From Sphingosinicella sp. (GTDB taxonomy: Bacteria; Pseudomonadota; Alphaproteobacteria; Sphingomonadales; Sphingomonadaceae): 64,000 bases of DNA. Positions 7,665 to 17,215 of this stretch are shown piece after piece (the first letter of the stretch is position 1; the number at the start of each line of letters is the position of its first letter). Both the position numbers and the translations under genes were made by a program. The notes under the pieces were generated by a model. It was not told the origin of the DNA and made no database searches. It saw only the letters and a program-made list of their open reading frames with translations. The stretch covers positions 62,001-126,000 of the forward strand of contig JACDEE010000005.1 in NCBI GenBank assembly GCA_013816585.1, in the 5' to 3' direction.

Positions 7665-10600
7665 TGCACAATCTCGCTTTCCTGGGGCTTAACCGTTTCG
7701 TCTTCGTTTTTATCCTGCTCGACCACTTCGATCGGCAAATCCTGAAGTTCGGGCGGGAGAACCGGCTGGATGATGAGGCTGGGATCTTCAAACGAGCGCG
7801 CCGTCCCGATCAGGGCGCGGAAGGGGCCCCGGATGGCGATGTTGAATTCGAACCGCAGTTTTTGAAGCTGGCCGATGACATAGCCGGCAATTCCCTTTTG
7901 CGGGCCGGTGTTCCGGGCAATTCCGTCCAGCTCGATACCCGCCAGGAATTCGCCCTCCAGCGATCCGTCGAGTTTGATGATGAATTTGTCGAACCGCAAG
8001 GATTTCAGCGCGTTGAAGGCCATCATCCCATAAGCGCCCATCGATTGCTTGGTAACCACGCCGATATAGGAAAGCGTGCCTCCCGGCGCTCTCGCCTCCA
8101 GCCGGCCGCCGACGATCCGGCCGCCATTCTGGTCGAATTCCATCGGCAATATGCCGTCGAACGTGCCGGTGGCATCGATATTGGCGAATTCCATTTGCTT
8201 GATGAAGGCGGCGGCATCCAGTCCGACGACCCGGAAGGTAAGCTTCTTGGTCGACGGCTGGCTGAAATCCAGGATCGTCTCGTCGAGCGTGAGCCGACCT
8301 CCGGCGAACGGCCATTGCCCGGATTCTACCCGAATTTTGAGATCCCGGAGCAATTGATACCGTATCTGCCCGTCGACCACGTCGATACCGGTGCGGATCA
8401 GGTCGACTTTTGCCAATTGCCCCGGAGCACTCTCCAATCCCAGCAAATCGGTGAAGTTGACCGTGGTGGTGAGGCCCTCGATCGGGCCGAACGGAGCGGC
8501 AAGATCCATGTCGACCGTGGAAAAACTGCCGGTGCTGGTGGTTCCCTTGCGGCTCCAGTTAATCTGGCCCCGGCCGGTCAGCGTTCCATTCACCAGCGCA
8601 ACGACTCCGGTGGTGAGACGCGTCAGTTCCTCGGGCTGATACCCTTCCGGATCGAAAGCGATCCCCGGGATGTCGAGCAAAGCGCTGCCCACCCCGGTTG
8701 GGAGCGAGTGCGCGATCGTCGCCTGCGTCACTCGTGTTCCGGTTTCGGGATCGTGCAGCCAGGCGTTGGCGCGGATTTGGTTGTCGATCAAGGTCAGGTG
8801 GAAATCGTTAGTTTCCAAGGGCCAGAAACGCGGTGGATCGAGTGCATCGGCAACCGTAAGGCCACCATCGACGGTTACGTCGCCATCTACCACACGCCAT
8901 CTGCCCGCCGCCTTGCTCATCAGCAGGGGCACATTGGCCAGGCGTCCTACGCCGCCGGCAAAAGTGCCGACGACTGCGCCGGATGTAATGCGGCCGTCGA
9001 ACCGGTCCAGATCGAGGCGGTTGATATAATCGCCCTGCCCCAGCCTGATCGCCACTCCGGAGCCGGAGAATGCCGGGTTGCCGAGGGTCACGCGCATCCG
9101 CGCTGCGGCCATGCTGATCGGAGTCTGGCCAAGGCGGCCCGCCAGCCGCATCGACCGGATTTCGGCGCCGCCCTGAACCGGACCATTGCCTGCTTTCCAT
9201 ATCAAGGCGCGGCCGGTGGGGCACAAAGGCAGGCGCGTACGCCCGAGCTGGAGCCCCGCCGCCTTCAGCGATTCGAATGAAGCGGTGACGCAATTCTCGC
9301 CAAAGGCGAAACCGCCTCTGCCGAAGTGGCCGGAGACGGGCAGCGCAAGATTGCGGACATAGCCGTCCTTGAAAGGCCCGCTGAGCACCGCCGCCGTATC
9401 GATCTGGGTCGCTCCGCCCGCTGCAGCGTGGAAACGGATCGGAGCAAGCGCGATCCGCGCATTCTCGGCAGCGAACGGCGCGATTACCGCGGTTCCCTGG
9501 ATCGGCGCATTGCCGGTCGGCTGACTGAGGCTGAGGCGCGTAGCGGGGAACCCACCGCCGGTGAGCCCAAACTCGCCGTCGATCCGCGCCGCGCCGCTCG
9601 GCCAATAATAAGTGATCCCTTCCCCGCCAGTAAGGCCCAGCCGCGCGCCGCTGCGGCTCCCAAGGGTCATTCGATCGAACCTGACAGCGCCGAACCGCTT
9701 GCGGTTGACCAGTCGCAACGACCCCTCAAGATCGAAGCCGCTCGCAGCGCGCCGCACGGCTGCGGCAAGCGCGTCGCCCAGAGGTTCGACCGGCGTTCCG
9801 TCGCCGGCTGAAAGCGCCGATACGACCGGCTGCACCATCGCCGCGCCGCCGACGACGCCCCGGCCGCGCAGCGTACCGAGCAAGCTGATGTCTCCGGTCG
9901 CCAGCGAAAGCGCATAATGTCCGTTCAGATTGGTGCGGGCCGAAGTGAAATCACCCATCTTCGCCTGAACCGCAGTCAGATCCATTGCGCCGCGAGTGAG
10001 CTTTTTGCGTCCGTCAAAGCTGATCCGCCCAGTCACCCCGGCGGCCGCATTAACGCCGAGCTGCGCGCGCTGAACCGACAGGCCTGCGCTGCCGCGCCAG
10101 CTGTTCAGAGTTTCGGAGACATTGGCCTTCAGATCGAGGACCGGGTTGGCGAGGTCCACCTCTTCCTTCGCGCATAAAAGCCGGTCGGCGCGCAGGGGAC
10201 CATCGATCGAAGGACGCCGCTTGACGACGGCGACCTTGGCAAAAGCGGCCGGCGCCTGGACCACGCATTTGCCAAGCAACAGGCGCTGCGAGCGCATCGC
10301 CATCTGGCCAGCAAATCCGTCCGCAAGATTGCCTTTGCCTTCGACCGCAAGGCCGATGCGTCCGGCGGGTGTGTCCATGGTCATCGCCGTGTCGGCGAGA
10401 TCGACGTTGAGGTCCGGAAATTCGAACGGCTTCCCGGTCGGACGAGGAAGCAATTTATCGACCTGGCCGAACGACACCTTCTTTTTAGCGATGCGGCCGA
10501 CCATGCGCACGCCCCGCGCCTTGATCATGCTGACCTGGGGCCGACGGAAACCCCAGCTTATCTTGATCTCGACCCATTTGGCGGTGAGGTCGGGCCGCGC

Positions 10601-10855
10601 GGGGTCACCGATCACCACATCTTCGATCCGCTCGGTGCGGAAACCGATGCGGGTTACACGATAGGTTGCCTGCACTCCGCGCCGTTCCAGCTCACCCTCG
10701 ATATAGTCGGTGGCGAGCTGGCGCCGCTGCGTCCAGATGATGACGAACAACAAAAGGACGACCAGCAGGAATCCGACGAGCACGGTGGCCCAGCGGGGAC
10801 GACGCATCGGGAGCGTGAATCGCCGGCGGCGCTGAACTTCTTCCTCTCCTGCCAT
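7661..10855 (-). CDS. ydbH: YdbH-family AsmA-like intermembrane phospholipid transport protein
   Basis: Large bridge-like protein of the AsmA/TamB class. In E. coli YdbH is redundant with TamB and YhdP in carrying phospholipids to the outer membrane. The 1064-residue protein is anchored by one N-terminal membrane helix (about 24-42) after a basic cytoplasmic tail, and the rest is extracytoplasmic and beta-rich. The C-terminal third matches the YdbH family, including GGRLTLDETILDF and a conserved stretch near FDGILPMEF. The C-terminus ends in an acidic tail after PVLPPELQDLP. It heads the ydbH-ynbE-ydbL operon and is divergent from radC across a 165-base gap. Confidence 0.9.
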   Translation of the reverse strand: MAGEEEVQRRRRFTLPMRRPRWATVLVGFLLVVLLLFVIIWTQRRQLATDYIEGELERRGVQATYRVTRIGFRTERIEDVVIGDPARPDLTAKWVEIKISWGFRRPQVSMIKARGVRMVGRIAKKKVSFGQVDKLLPRPTGKPFEFPDLNVDLADTAMTMDTPAGRIGLAVEGKGNLADGFAGQMAMRSQRLLLGKCVVQAPAAFAKVAVVKRRPSIDGPLRADRLLCAKEEVDLANPVLDLKANVSETLNSWRGSAGLSVQRAQLGVNAAAGVTGRISFDGRKKLTRGAMDLTAVQAKMGDFTSARTNLNGHYALSLATGDISLLGTLRGRGVVGGAAMVQPVVSALSAGDGTPVEPLGDALAAAVRRAASGFDLEGSLRLVNRKRFGAVRFDRMTLGSRSGARLGLTGGEGITYYWPSGAARIDGEFGLTGGGFPATRLSLSQPTGNAPIQGTAVIAPFAAENARIALAPIRFHAAAGGATQIDTAAVLSGPFKDGYVRNLALPVSGHFGRGGFAFGENCVTASFESLKAAGLQLGRTRLPLCPTGRALIWKAGNGPVQGGAEIRSMRLAGRLGQTPISMAAARMRVTLGNPAFSGSGVAIRLGQGDYINRLDLDRFDGRITSGAVVGTFAGGVGRLANVPLLMSKAAGRWRVVDGDVTVDGGLTVADALDPPRFWPLETNDFHLTLIDNQIRANAWLHDPETGTRVTQATIAHSLPTGVGSALLDIPGIAFDPEGYQPEELTRLTTGVVALVNGTLTGRGQINWSRKGTTSTGSFSTVDMDLAAPFGPIEGLTTTVNFTDLLGLESAPGQLAKVDLIRTGIDVVDGQIRYQLLRDLKIRVESGQWPFAGGRLTLDETILDFSQPSTKKLTFRVVGLDAAAFIKQMEFANIDATGTFDGILPMEFDQNGGRIVGGRLEARAPGGTLSYIGVVTKQSMGAYGMMAFNALKSLRFDKFIIKLDGSLEGEFLAGIELDGIARNTGPQKGIAGYVIGQLQKLRFEFNIAIRGPFRALIGTARSFEDPSLIIQPVLPPELQDLPIEVVEQDKNEDETVKPQESEIVQ

Positions 10856-11020
10856 TTACTCGCGCCTCAGGGGAGATAGACCGGAAAAGATGCTGACATG
10901 CGTCGGAGGAACATCGTTTCTAAACCTCTCTCCGTCCCGAAGCGTTCCGCATCCGTCACTTTTTCGCAAAAACACCACACCCGTTTGCCTAGCCGTAACA
11001 CCGCCCTTAAGCAAAGCAGG

Positions 11021-11701
11021 ATGACGGACCTTAATCCAGGTGCCGGCCACCGTGCCCGTCTCCGCAAGCGCCTGTTCGAAGGCGGGGGCGAGGCCCTGCT
11101 CGACCACGAACTGGTCGAATATCTGCTCGCTTTGGCCATTCCGCGCCGAGATACCAAGCCGCTTGCCAAAAAACTGATCAAGCAATTCGGCAGCTACGGC
11201 GCGCTGGTGGCGGCCGATCCGGAAGCGATCGCCCGGGCAGGGGACCTTTCCGAAGGCGCGGTCGCCGCCATCAAGATCGCGCAGGCATCGGCGTTGCGGC
11301 TGTTGAAATCCAGGATCGCCGAGCGGCCGGTACTGGGAAGCTGGCAGGCTTTGCTCGACTATCTTCACGCCGATATGGCGCACAATCCGGTGGAGCGGGT
11401 ACGCGTCCTCTTTCTCAATTCGAAAAATGTGCTGATCCACGACGAGCCGATGTCCGAAGGATCCGTCGATGAAGCGGCGGTCTATATCCGCGAGATCATC
11501 CGCCGCGCGCTCGACCATCATGCCACGGCCTTGATCATCGTCCATAACCATCCAAGCGGCGATCCTACCCCGAGTCAGCAGGATATCAGGTTGACCCGCG
11601 ATATCGTCGAGGCCGGCCGGCATCTGCGGATCACAGTCCACGACCATGTCATCATCGGCACCAGCGGGCATAGCAGCCTTCGCGCTCTGGGCCTGCTCTA
11701 G
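11021..11701 (+). CDS. radC: RadC-family JAB1/MPN-domain protein
   Basis: Member of the RadC family, whose historical link to DNA repair is doubtful; some members act in transformation or in phage-related processes. With the ATG at 11021 it has 226 residues: an N-terminal helix-hairpin-helix-like region (10-90), then a JAMM metalloprotease-like domain with HNHPSGDPTPSQQD. That motif supplies His175, His177 and Asp188. An open frame extends upstream to 10898, but the residues it encodes are not family-like, so the internal ATG is preferred although its AGCAGG site is very close. It is divergent from ydbH and followed by purB. Confidence 0.88.
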   Translation: MTDLNPGAGHRARLRKRLFEGGGEALLDHELVEYLLALAIPRRDTKPLAKKLIKQFGSYGALVAADPEAIARAGDLSEGAVAAIKIAQASALRLLKSRIAERPVLGSWQALLDYLHADMAHNPVERVRVLFLNSKNVLIHDEPMSEGSVDEAAVYIREIIRRALDHHATALIIVHNHPSGDPTPSQQDIRLTRDIVEAGRHLRITVHDHVIIGTSGHSSLRALGLL

Positions 11702-11768
11702 CCGTCGATTGATGCCGGGGGGCTACTTTGCTACCGGCACCCGCAATATCAAGCAGGAAAGCCAAATC

Positions 11769-13082
11769 ATGATCCCTCGCTATTCGCGCCCGCAAATGGC
11801 GAGCCTCTGGGAAGCCGAATCCCGTTTCCGCATCTGGTTCGAGATCGAGGCGCACGCCCTCGACGCGATGGCCGATCTCGGGACCGTGCCCAAGGAGGCA
11901 GCCAAGGCGGTCTGGGACTGGTGGGCGACCGGTCCCGCGATTGACGTAGATCGGATCGACGCGATCGAGGCCGTAACCAAGCATGACGTGATCGCCTTCC
12001 TCACCTGGGTGGCCGAACAGGTCGGCCCGGAGGCGCGGTTCCTCCATCAGGGCATGACCAGTTCAGATGTGCTCGATACCTGCCTCGCCGTACAGCTTGC
12101 CCGCGCGGCCGATCTCCTGATCGACGATATCGACCAATTGCTCGAAGTGCTGAAACGGCGCGCTTACGAACATAAGCTCACGCCCACGATCGGGCGGAGT
12201 CACGGCATCCACGCGGAGCCGGTCACGTTCGGCCTGAAACTGGCCGAGGCCTATGCCGAATTCGCCCGCGGACGCGCCCGCCTGGTCGCCGCGCGCGCGG
12301 ATATCGCGACCTGCGCCATATCCGGCGCCGTCGGCACTTTCGCCAATATCGACCCCAAAGTCGAAGCCTATGTCGCGGCGAAGATGGGCCTTTCCATCGA
12401 ACCGGTTTCGACCCAGGTCATTCCACGCGATCGCCATGCCATGTTCTTCGCCACTTTGGGTGTCGTCGCCTCGTCGATCGAGCGACTGGCGACCGAAGTC
12501 CGTCACTTGCAGCGGACCGAAGTGCTGGAGGCGGAGGAATATTTCTCGCCCGGCCAGAAGGGCTCGTCGGCGATGCCGCACAAGCGCAATCCGGTACTGA
12601 CCGAGAACCTTACCGGCCTTGCAAGAATGGTCCGCGCTTATGCCCTACCCGCGATGGAGAATGTCGCGCTCTGGCACGAACGCGATATCAGTCACAGCTC
12701 GGTCGAACGCTATATCGGCCCCGATGCGACGATAACGCTCGACTTCGCACTCGCACGCCTCACCGGCGTGGTGGATAAATTGCTTATCTATCCGGAGCGG
12801 ATGCAGAAAAATCTCGACCGCATGGGGGGTCTGGTCCACTCGCAGCGCGTATTGCTCGCCTTGACCCAGGCCGGCGCCAGCCGGGAGGACAGCTACCGGC
12901 TGGTCCAGCGCAACGCGATGAAGGTCTGGGAATCGGACGGCCAATTGTCGCTGATGGAATTGCTCAAGGCCGATCCGGAAGTGACGGCGCTGCTTCCGGA
13001 CAGCGAAATCGAGGAGCGGTTCGACCTCGGTTATCATTTCAAGCAGATCGACACAATTTTCGAGCGCGTCTTCGGAAAATGA
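11769..13082 (+). CDS. purB: Adenylosuccinate lyase
   Basis: Catalyses two beta-eliminations in purine synthesis: SAICAR to AICAR, and adenylosuccinate to AMP, each releasing fumarate. The 437-residue protein starts at the ATG at 11769, preceded by AGGAAAG; the open frame upstream is not family-like. It contains the fumarase/aspartase superfamily signature SSAMPHKRNP, the TSSDVLDT segment near 97 and the catalytic-histidine segment GRSHGIHAEP. Its length is typical of the short bacterial class. Its stop overlaps the start of the next gene (ATGA). Confidence 0.96.
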   Translation: MIPRYSRPQMASLWEAESRFRIWFEIEAHALDAMADLGTVPKEAAKAVWDWWATGPAIDVDRIDAIEAVTKHDVIAFLTWVAEQVGPEARFLHQGMTSSDVLDTCLAVQLARAADLLIDDIDQLLEVLKRRAYEHKLTPTIGRSHGIHAEPVTFGLKLAEAYAEFARGRARLVAARADIATCAISGAVGTFANIDPKVEAYVAAKMGLSIEPVSTQVIPRDRHAMFFATLGVVASSIERLATEVRHLQRTEVLEAEEYFSPGQKGSSAMPHKRNPVLTENLTGLARMVRAYALPAMENVALWHERDISHSSVERYIGPDATITLDFALARLTGVVDKLLIYPERMQKNLDRMGGLVHSQRVLLALTQAGASREDSYRLVQRNAMKVWESDGQLSLMELLKADPEVTALLPDSEIEERFDLGYHFKQIDTIFERVFGK

Positions 13083-13429
13083 CCGGAAAGCCTATCGACC
13101 GGCTACGCGCGATCTGCCTCGCGCTTCCCGAGGCGATGGAGAAGGAAGCCTGGGGCGATCCGACTTTTCGCGTGCGTGACAAGATATTCGCAATGGAGAA
13201 ACGCGGCGACGGCCGGGTATCATTATGGTTGAAAGCGCCGCCGGGAATCCAGCAGATGCTGGTCGAGGCCGATCCGGACCGGTTTTTTGCTCCGCCTTAT
13301 GTCGGTCCCAAAGGCTGGATCGGCATCAGGCTGGATACGGATCCGGATTGGGACGATGTTTCAGACCAGGTGAGGCGCAGCTATCGGCTCGTCGCGCCCA
13401 GGCGCCTCGCCGATCAGCTTGAGAGCTGA
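13079..13429 (+). CDS. MmcQ/YjbR-family protein
   Basis: The 116-residue protein has the MmcQ/YjbR fold (CyaY-like). The family is called DNA-binding in databases but its function is not established. Typical features seen are the N-terminal ALPEAMEKEAWGDPTFRV region, KIFAM, and a C-terminal YVGPKGWIGIRLD followed by a helix with SYRLVAPRRLA. It overlaps the end of purB by four bases and is probably co-transcribed with it. It converges with dnaJ. Confidence 0.85.
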   Translation: MTGKPIDRLRAICLALPEAMEKEAWGDPTFRVRDKIFAMEKRGDGRVSLWLKAPPGIQQMLVEADPDRFFAPPYVGPKGWIGIRLDTDPDWDDVSDQVRRSYRLVAPRRLADQLES

Positions 13430-13464
13430 AATTCGGGGGGCCAGGCGGGTCTTGAGGCCCACAA

Positions 13465-14589
13465 TTACTCAGTGAATCCTTCCCACACGCCCTTGAGCTT
13501 CTTGAAAAAGTTCGACGAGGCCGGGCATTCGTCACCGGTTTCGGTCAGGCGGAACTCTTCAAGTAATTCCTTCTGCTTGGCCGAAAGCCGGGTCGGGGTT
13601 TCCACCTCGATCTGGACCACCATGTCGCCATGGCCGCGGCCGTTGAGCACCGGCATTCCCGCTCCGCGTTGCCGGATCTGCTTGCCGGATTGAATGCCCG
13701 CCGGAATCTTGATCTCATGATGCTTGCGGTCGAGCCCCGGTATCTCGATCGTACCGCCCAAGGCAGCGGTGGTGAAGCTGACCGGGCATCGTGCGAACAG
13801 CGTAGTGCCTTCGCGCTGAAACAAAGCGTGGCGGGCAACATGGATGAAAATGTAAAGATCGCCGGACGGGCCGCCGCGCGCGCCGGCCTCTCCTTCGCCG
13901 GACAGCCGGATACGAGTTCCCTCATCGACGCCCGAGGGTATGTTCACCTGCAGAGATTTGGGTTTTTCGACCCGGCCCTCACCGCGGCAGCTCGGGCACG
14001 GATCGGTGATGACTTCGCCCAGGCCATGGCATGTCGGACACGTCCGTTCGACCACGAAGAAGCCCTGATTGGCGCGCACCTGACCGCGGCCGCCGCACAT
14101 GTTGCAAGCGCGCGCGCCGGTCCCGGCCTTGGCGCCGCTGCCGCTGCACGGCTCGCAACCGACGGTCGTATCGACCTTCAGTTCGACGCCCTTGCCTTCA
14201 AAGGCATCCTCGAGGCTGATTTCCAGATCATAGCGCAGGTCCGATCCACGCCGCATATTGGCGCGGCGTTCCCCCTGGCCGTTATTCATGAACTCGCCGA
14301 AGATATTCTCGAATATGTCGGAGAAGGACCCGAAATCCTGCGCCCCTCCAGCATTGCCGCCATTCTGGAACGCAGCGTGCCCGAACCGGTCATAAGCGGC
14401 GCGCTTTTGCGGATCCTTCAGACAGTCATAGGCCTGGCTGATCGCCTTGAAGCGATTTTCACTGTCCTGGCATCCCGGATTGCGGTCGGGATGGCATTCC
14501 ATCGCCAGGCGGCGATAGGCGGACTTGATGGCCCGTTCGTCCGCAGTCCGCTCCACTTGGAGCAGTTCATAATAATCAGTATCGAGCAT
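13465..14589 (-). CDS. dnaJ: Chaperone protein DnaJ
   Basis: Hsp40 co-chaperone that delivers substrates to DnaK and stimulates its ATPase. The 374-residue protein has a J domain (1-70) with HPD at 33-35 and a glycine/phenylalanine linker (75-100). Four CxxCxGxG zinc motifs follow (Cys145/148, 162/165, 184/187, 198/201), and then the C-terminal substrate-binding domains. It lies 109 bases downstream of dnaK in the same orientation, separated by a REP-like repeat pair. Confidence 0.97.
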   Translation of the reverse strand: MLDTDYYELLQVERTADERAIKSAYRRLAMECHPDRNPGCQDSENRFKAISQAYDCLKDPQKRAAYDRFGHAAFQNGGNAGGAQDFGSFSDIFENIFGEFMNNGQGERRANMRRGSDLRYDLEISLEDAFEGKGVELKVDTTVGCEPCSGSGAKAGTGARACNMCGGRGQVRANQGFFVVERTCPTCHGLGEVITDPCPSCRGEGRVEKPKSLQVNIPSGVDEGTRIRLSGEGEAGARGGPSGDLYIFIHVARHALFQREGTTLFARCPVSFTTAALGGTIEIPGLDRKHHEIKIPAGIQSGKQIRQRGAGMPVLNGRGHGDMVVQIEVETPTRLSAKQKELLEEFRLTETGDECPASSNFFKKLKGVWEGFTE

Positions 14590-14605
14590 GACGACGTCCC
14601 CATGT

Positions 14606-14687
14606 CGTCATCCCGGCAAAGGCGGGAAGCCCAGGAAGCGGCACAGATGCCCTGCCCCCTGAAATCCCAGCATCCGCCGGAATGACG
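14606..14687. repeat. Pair of inverted REP-like palindromic units between dnaK and dnaJ
   Basis: Two copies of a short GC-rich unit face each other: 14606-14634 begins CGTCATCCCGG, and 14658-14687 is its imperfect reverse complement, ending CCGGAATGACG. Related single units occur at 41847-41874 and 59511-59537. They resemble the dispersed CGTCATCCC...GGGATGACG palindromes common between sphingomonad genes. Here the pair could form a hairpin in the dnaKJ transcript and affect dnaJ level or mRNA stability. Confidence 0.6.
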
Positions 14688-14698
14688 ATCATGTTCAC

Positions 14699-16615
14699 TT
14701 AGCCTTTGTTTTCGTCGTCGACCTCGGAGAATTCGGCATCGACGACTTCTTCGCCGTCCGCTTCTCCGCCTTCGGAACCCGCTTCGCTATCCGGGGACGC
14801 GGCCGAGGCCTGTTCCTTTTCGTAGATCGCCTGGCCGAGCTTCATCGCCACTTGCGCCAGCGCCTGGCTCTTTTCGGTGATGGCGTCGGTGTCGCCGCCC
14901 TCGATCGCCGTCTTGGTTTCGTCGATCGCCGCCTGGATCTCGGTCCGAAGCGTTTCGTCCACCTTGTCCTTATGCTCCTCGAGCTGCCGCTCGGTGGAAT
15001 GGACCAGGCTTTCGGCGTTGTTCTTCGCCTCGGCCGAGGCGCGGCGCTGCTTGTCGTCTTCCGCGAACTTTTCGGCGTCCTGCACCATCTGTTCGATGTC
15101 GCTGTCCGAAAGACCGCCCGAGGCCTGGATGCGGATCTGCTGCTCCTTGCCCGTTCCCTTGTCCTTGGCGGAAACATTGACGATGCCATTGGCGTCGATG
15201 TCGAACGTGACTTCGACCTGCGGCACGCCGCGTGGCGCGGGCGGAATTCCCACCAGGTCGAACTGGCCGAGCATCTTGTTGTCCGCGGCCATTTCGCGTT
15301 CGCCCTGGAAGACGCGGATGGTCACCGCATTCTGATTGTCATCCGCGGTCGAATAGGTTTGCGATTTCTTGGTCGGGATAGTCGTGTTGCGATCGATCAT
15401 CCGGGTCATGATTCCGCCCAGCGTTTCGATCCCCAGCGAAAGTGGAGTGACGTCCAGCAGCAGGACGTCCTTGACGTCGCCCTGCAGAACGCCGGCCTGG
15501 ATCGCGGCACCCATGGCAACGACTTCATCCGGATTGACGCCCGTATGCGGTTCCTTGCCGAAAAATTCCTTCACGACTTCGCGGACGCGGGGCATGCGGG
15601 TCATGCCGCCTACCAGCACGACCTCGTCAATCTGGTCGGCCTTGATGCCCGCATCCTTGATCGCCTTTTTGCAGGGATCGAGCGTGCGCTTGATCAGATC
15701 CTCGACCAGCTTTTCGAGGTCGGCGCGGGTGATCGACTTGACCAGATGCTTAGGTCCCGTCGCGTCGGCGGTGATGAAGGGAAGATTGACTTCGGTGGTC
15801 TGCGCCGAAGATAGCTCGATCTTCGCCTTTTCGGCCGCTTCCTTCAGGCGCTGCAGCGCCAGCCGGTCGCCGCGAAGGTCGATCCCTTCGACCTTCTTGA
15901 ACTCGTCCGCGAGAAATTCGACGATCTTGGCGTCGAAATCCTCGCCGCCGAGGAAGGTGTCTCCGTTGGTCGATTTCACTTCGAACACGCCGTCGCCGAT
16001 TTCCAGGATCGAAACGTCGAACGTACCGCCGCCAAGATCGTAGACCGCGATCGTCTTGCCGTCATTCTTCTCGAGCCCGTAAGCGAGCGCTGCCGCGGTC
16101 GGCTCGTTGATGATGCGAAGGACTTCCAGGCCCGCAATCTGGCCGGCATCCTTGGTCGCCTGACGCTGGGCGTCGTTGAAATAGGCTGGAACGGTAATCA
16201 CCGCCTGAGTGACCGTCTCGCCGAGATAGGCCTCGGCGGTTTCCTTCATCTTCTGCAGGATGAAGGCCGAAATCTGCGAAGGCGAATAATCCTCGCCTCC
16301 GGCCTTGACCCACGCATCGCCGTTTGGACCCTTACTGATCGTATAGGGGACCAGCTCCATGTCTTTCTTGGTGACGGGATCGTCGAAGCGGCGGCCGATC
16401 AGGCGCTTCACCGCGAAAACCGTATTGTCGGGATTGGTGACCGCCTGGCGCTTGGCCGGCTGGCCGATCAGCCGTTCTCCATCCTTGGCGAAGGCGACAA
16501 CGGACGGCGTGGTGCGCGCGCCCTCGGCATTTTCAACAACTTTCGGCTTTCCACCTTCCATCACGGCGACGCAGCTGTTGGTCGTCCCAAGATCGATACC
16601 GATAACTTTTGCCAT
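14699..16615 (-). CDS. dnaK: Chaperone protein DnaK (Hsp70)
   Basis: ATP-dependent Hsp70 chaperone. The 638-residue protein has the ATPase signatures [15 protein letters not shown] at the N-terminus, [14 protein letters not shown] near 200 and [13 protein letters not shown] near 340. The substrate-binding domain and helical lid follow, and the acidic tail contains [12 protein letters not shown], the usual GrpE/DnaJ-associated bacterial ending. A sigma-32-type promoter lies about 75-100 bases upstream. dnaJ follows in the same orientation, while hrcA-grpE are about 23 kb away. Confidence 0.98.
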   Translation of the reverse strand: MAKVIGIDLGTTNSCVAVMEGGKPKVVENAEGARTTPSVVAFAKDGERLIGQPAKRQAVTNPDNTVFAVKRLIGRRFDDPVTKKDMELVPYTISKGPNGDAWVKAGGEDYSPSQISAFILQKMKETAEAYLGETVTQAVITVPAYFNDAQRQATKDAGQIAGLEVLRIINEPTAAALAYGLEKNDGKTIAVYDLGGGTFDVSILEIGDGVFEVKSTNGDTFLGGEDFDAKIVEFLADEFKKVEGIDLRGDRLALQRLKEAAEKAKIELSSAQTTEVNLPFITADATGPKHLVKSITRADLEKLVEDLIKRTLDPCKKAIKDAGIKADQIDEVVLVGGMTRMPRVREVVKEFFGKEPHTGVNPDEVVAMGAAIQAGVLQGDVKDVLLLDVTPLSLGIETLGGIMTRMIDRNTTIPTKKSQTYSTADDNQNAVTIRVFQGEREMAADNKMLGQFDLVGIPPAPRGVPQVEVTFDIDANGIVNVSAKDKGTGKEQQIRIQASGGLSDSDIEQMVQDAEKFAEDDKQRRASAEAKNNAESLVHSTERQLEEHKDKVDETLRTEIQAAIDETKTAIEGGDTDAITEKSQALAQVAMKLGQAIYEKEQASAASPDSEAGSEGGEADGEEVVDAEFSEVDDENKG

Positions 16616-16690
16616 TTAACTACCTCTTATGCCCCAATAAGTCTTTCAGCCCGCACCCTCCAACGAGGCACGCAGGCGTTACGTGTTTGG

Positions 16691-16718
16691 ATATAGGTGC
16701 GCTTGCGATTGCTACAAG
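16691..16718 (-). promoter_or_regulatory. Candidate sigma-32 (RpoH) heat-shock promoter of dnaK
   Basis: On the minus strand, CTTG (16718-16715) is followed after 17 bases by CCTATAT (16697-16691). This fits the alphaproteobacterial RpoH consensus CTTG-N17/18-CYTAT. It would start a dnaK transcript with a leader of roughly 60-70 bases. No CIRCE element is seen. Confidence 0.7.
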
Positions 16719-16765
16719 AAGCCCGCCTGCACTAAGGCCTGCTCACAATTTCAGCAGGATAGACC

Positions 16766-17215
16766 ATGCGCCTCATCCCCCTCGCCGCCGCGTCGGCCCT
16801 CCTCGCGCTCTCGGCGTGCAATACCAAGCCGGCTGAACCCGAAGTGACGGTGGATGAGGCCTGGGTGCAGCTCCCTGCCGTGCCGGGCCGTCCCGGCGCC
16901 GCTTATTTCACGCTTTCCTCGAATAACGATCCGACCAGACTCATCGGCATCGCGAGCCCGCGCGTGCAGAGGATCGAGTTGCACGGCACCGTCACGGAAC
17001 AGGGCATCACCCGGATGAGGCCGCTGGAGGCGCCCCTTTTCACCGGCAGCAAGTTGGATTTTGCCCCCGGCGGCAACCACGCGATGCTGTTCGATCTCGA
17101 TCCGGCTTTGAAGGCGGGAGACAAGGTCCCGCTTACCTTCACCTTCGATACCGCCCCGGCGGTCACCGTGGAGGCCGAAGTCCGCGCCTTTGGCGAGGGC
17201 CATGCCGGACATTAG
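16766..17215 (+). CDS. PCu(A)C-type copper-chaperone lipoprotein
   Basis: Periplasmic, membrane-anchored copper(I)-binding protein of the PCu(A)C (DUF461) family, which supplies copper to cytochrome oxidase assembly. The 149 residues start with a signal peptide and lipobox LSAC (Cys18). The copper ligands are His73, Met84 (X10 spacing), His105 and Met107, close to the family pattern H-X10-M-X21-H-X-M with one residue fewer in the second spacer. A histidine-containing tail (GEGHAGH) ends the protein. No oxidase or Sco gene is adjacent. The next gene overlaps its end by 14 bases. Confidence 0.88.
   Translation: MRLIPLAAASALLALSACNTKPAEPEVTVDEAWVQLPAVPGRPGAAYFTLSSNNDPTRLIGIASPRVQRIELHGTVTEQGITRMRPLEAPLFTGSKLDFAPGGNHAMLFDLDPALKAGDKVPLTFTFDTAPAVTVEAEVRAFGEGHAGH

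Noticed and set aside
7652-9280. Long plus-strand open frame opposite ydbH
   Set aside because: Shadow frame; the minus strand encodes the YdbH family protein in a conserved operon.
10898-11020. 41-residue upstream extension of RadC
   Set aside because: Composition is unlike the family and the first conserved residues follow the internal ATG.
16616-16765. Small RNA gene or tRNA in the dnaK upstream gap
   Set aside because: Only the sigma-32-like promoter elements are visible; no cloverleaf or conserved RNA motif.
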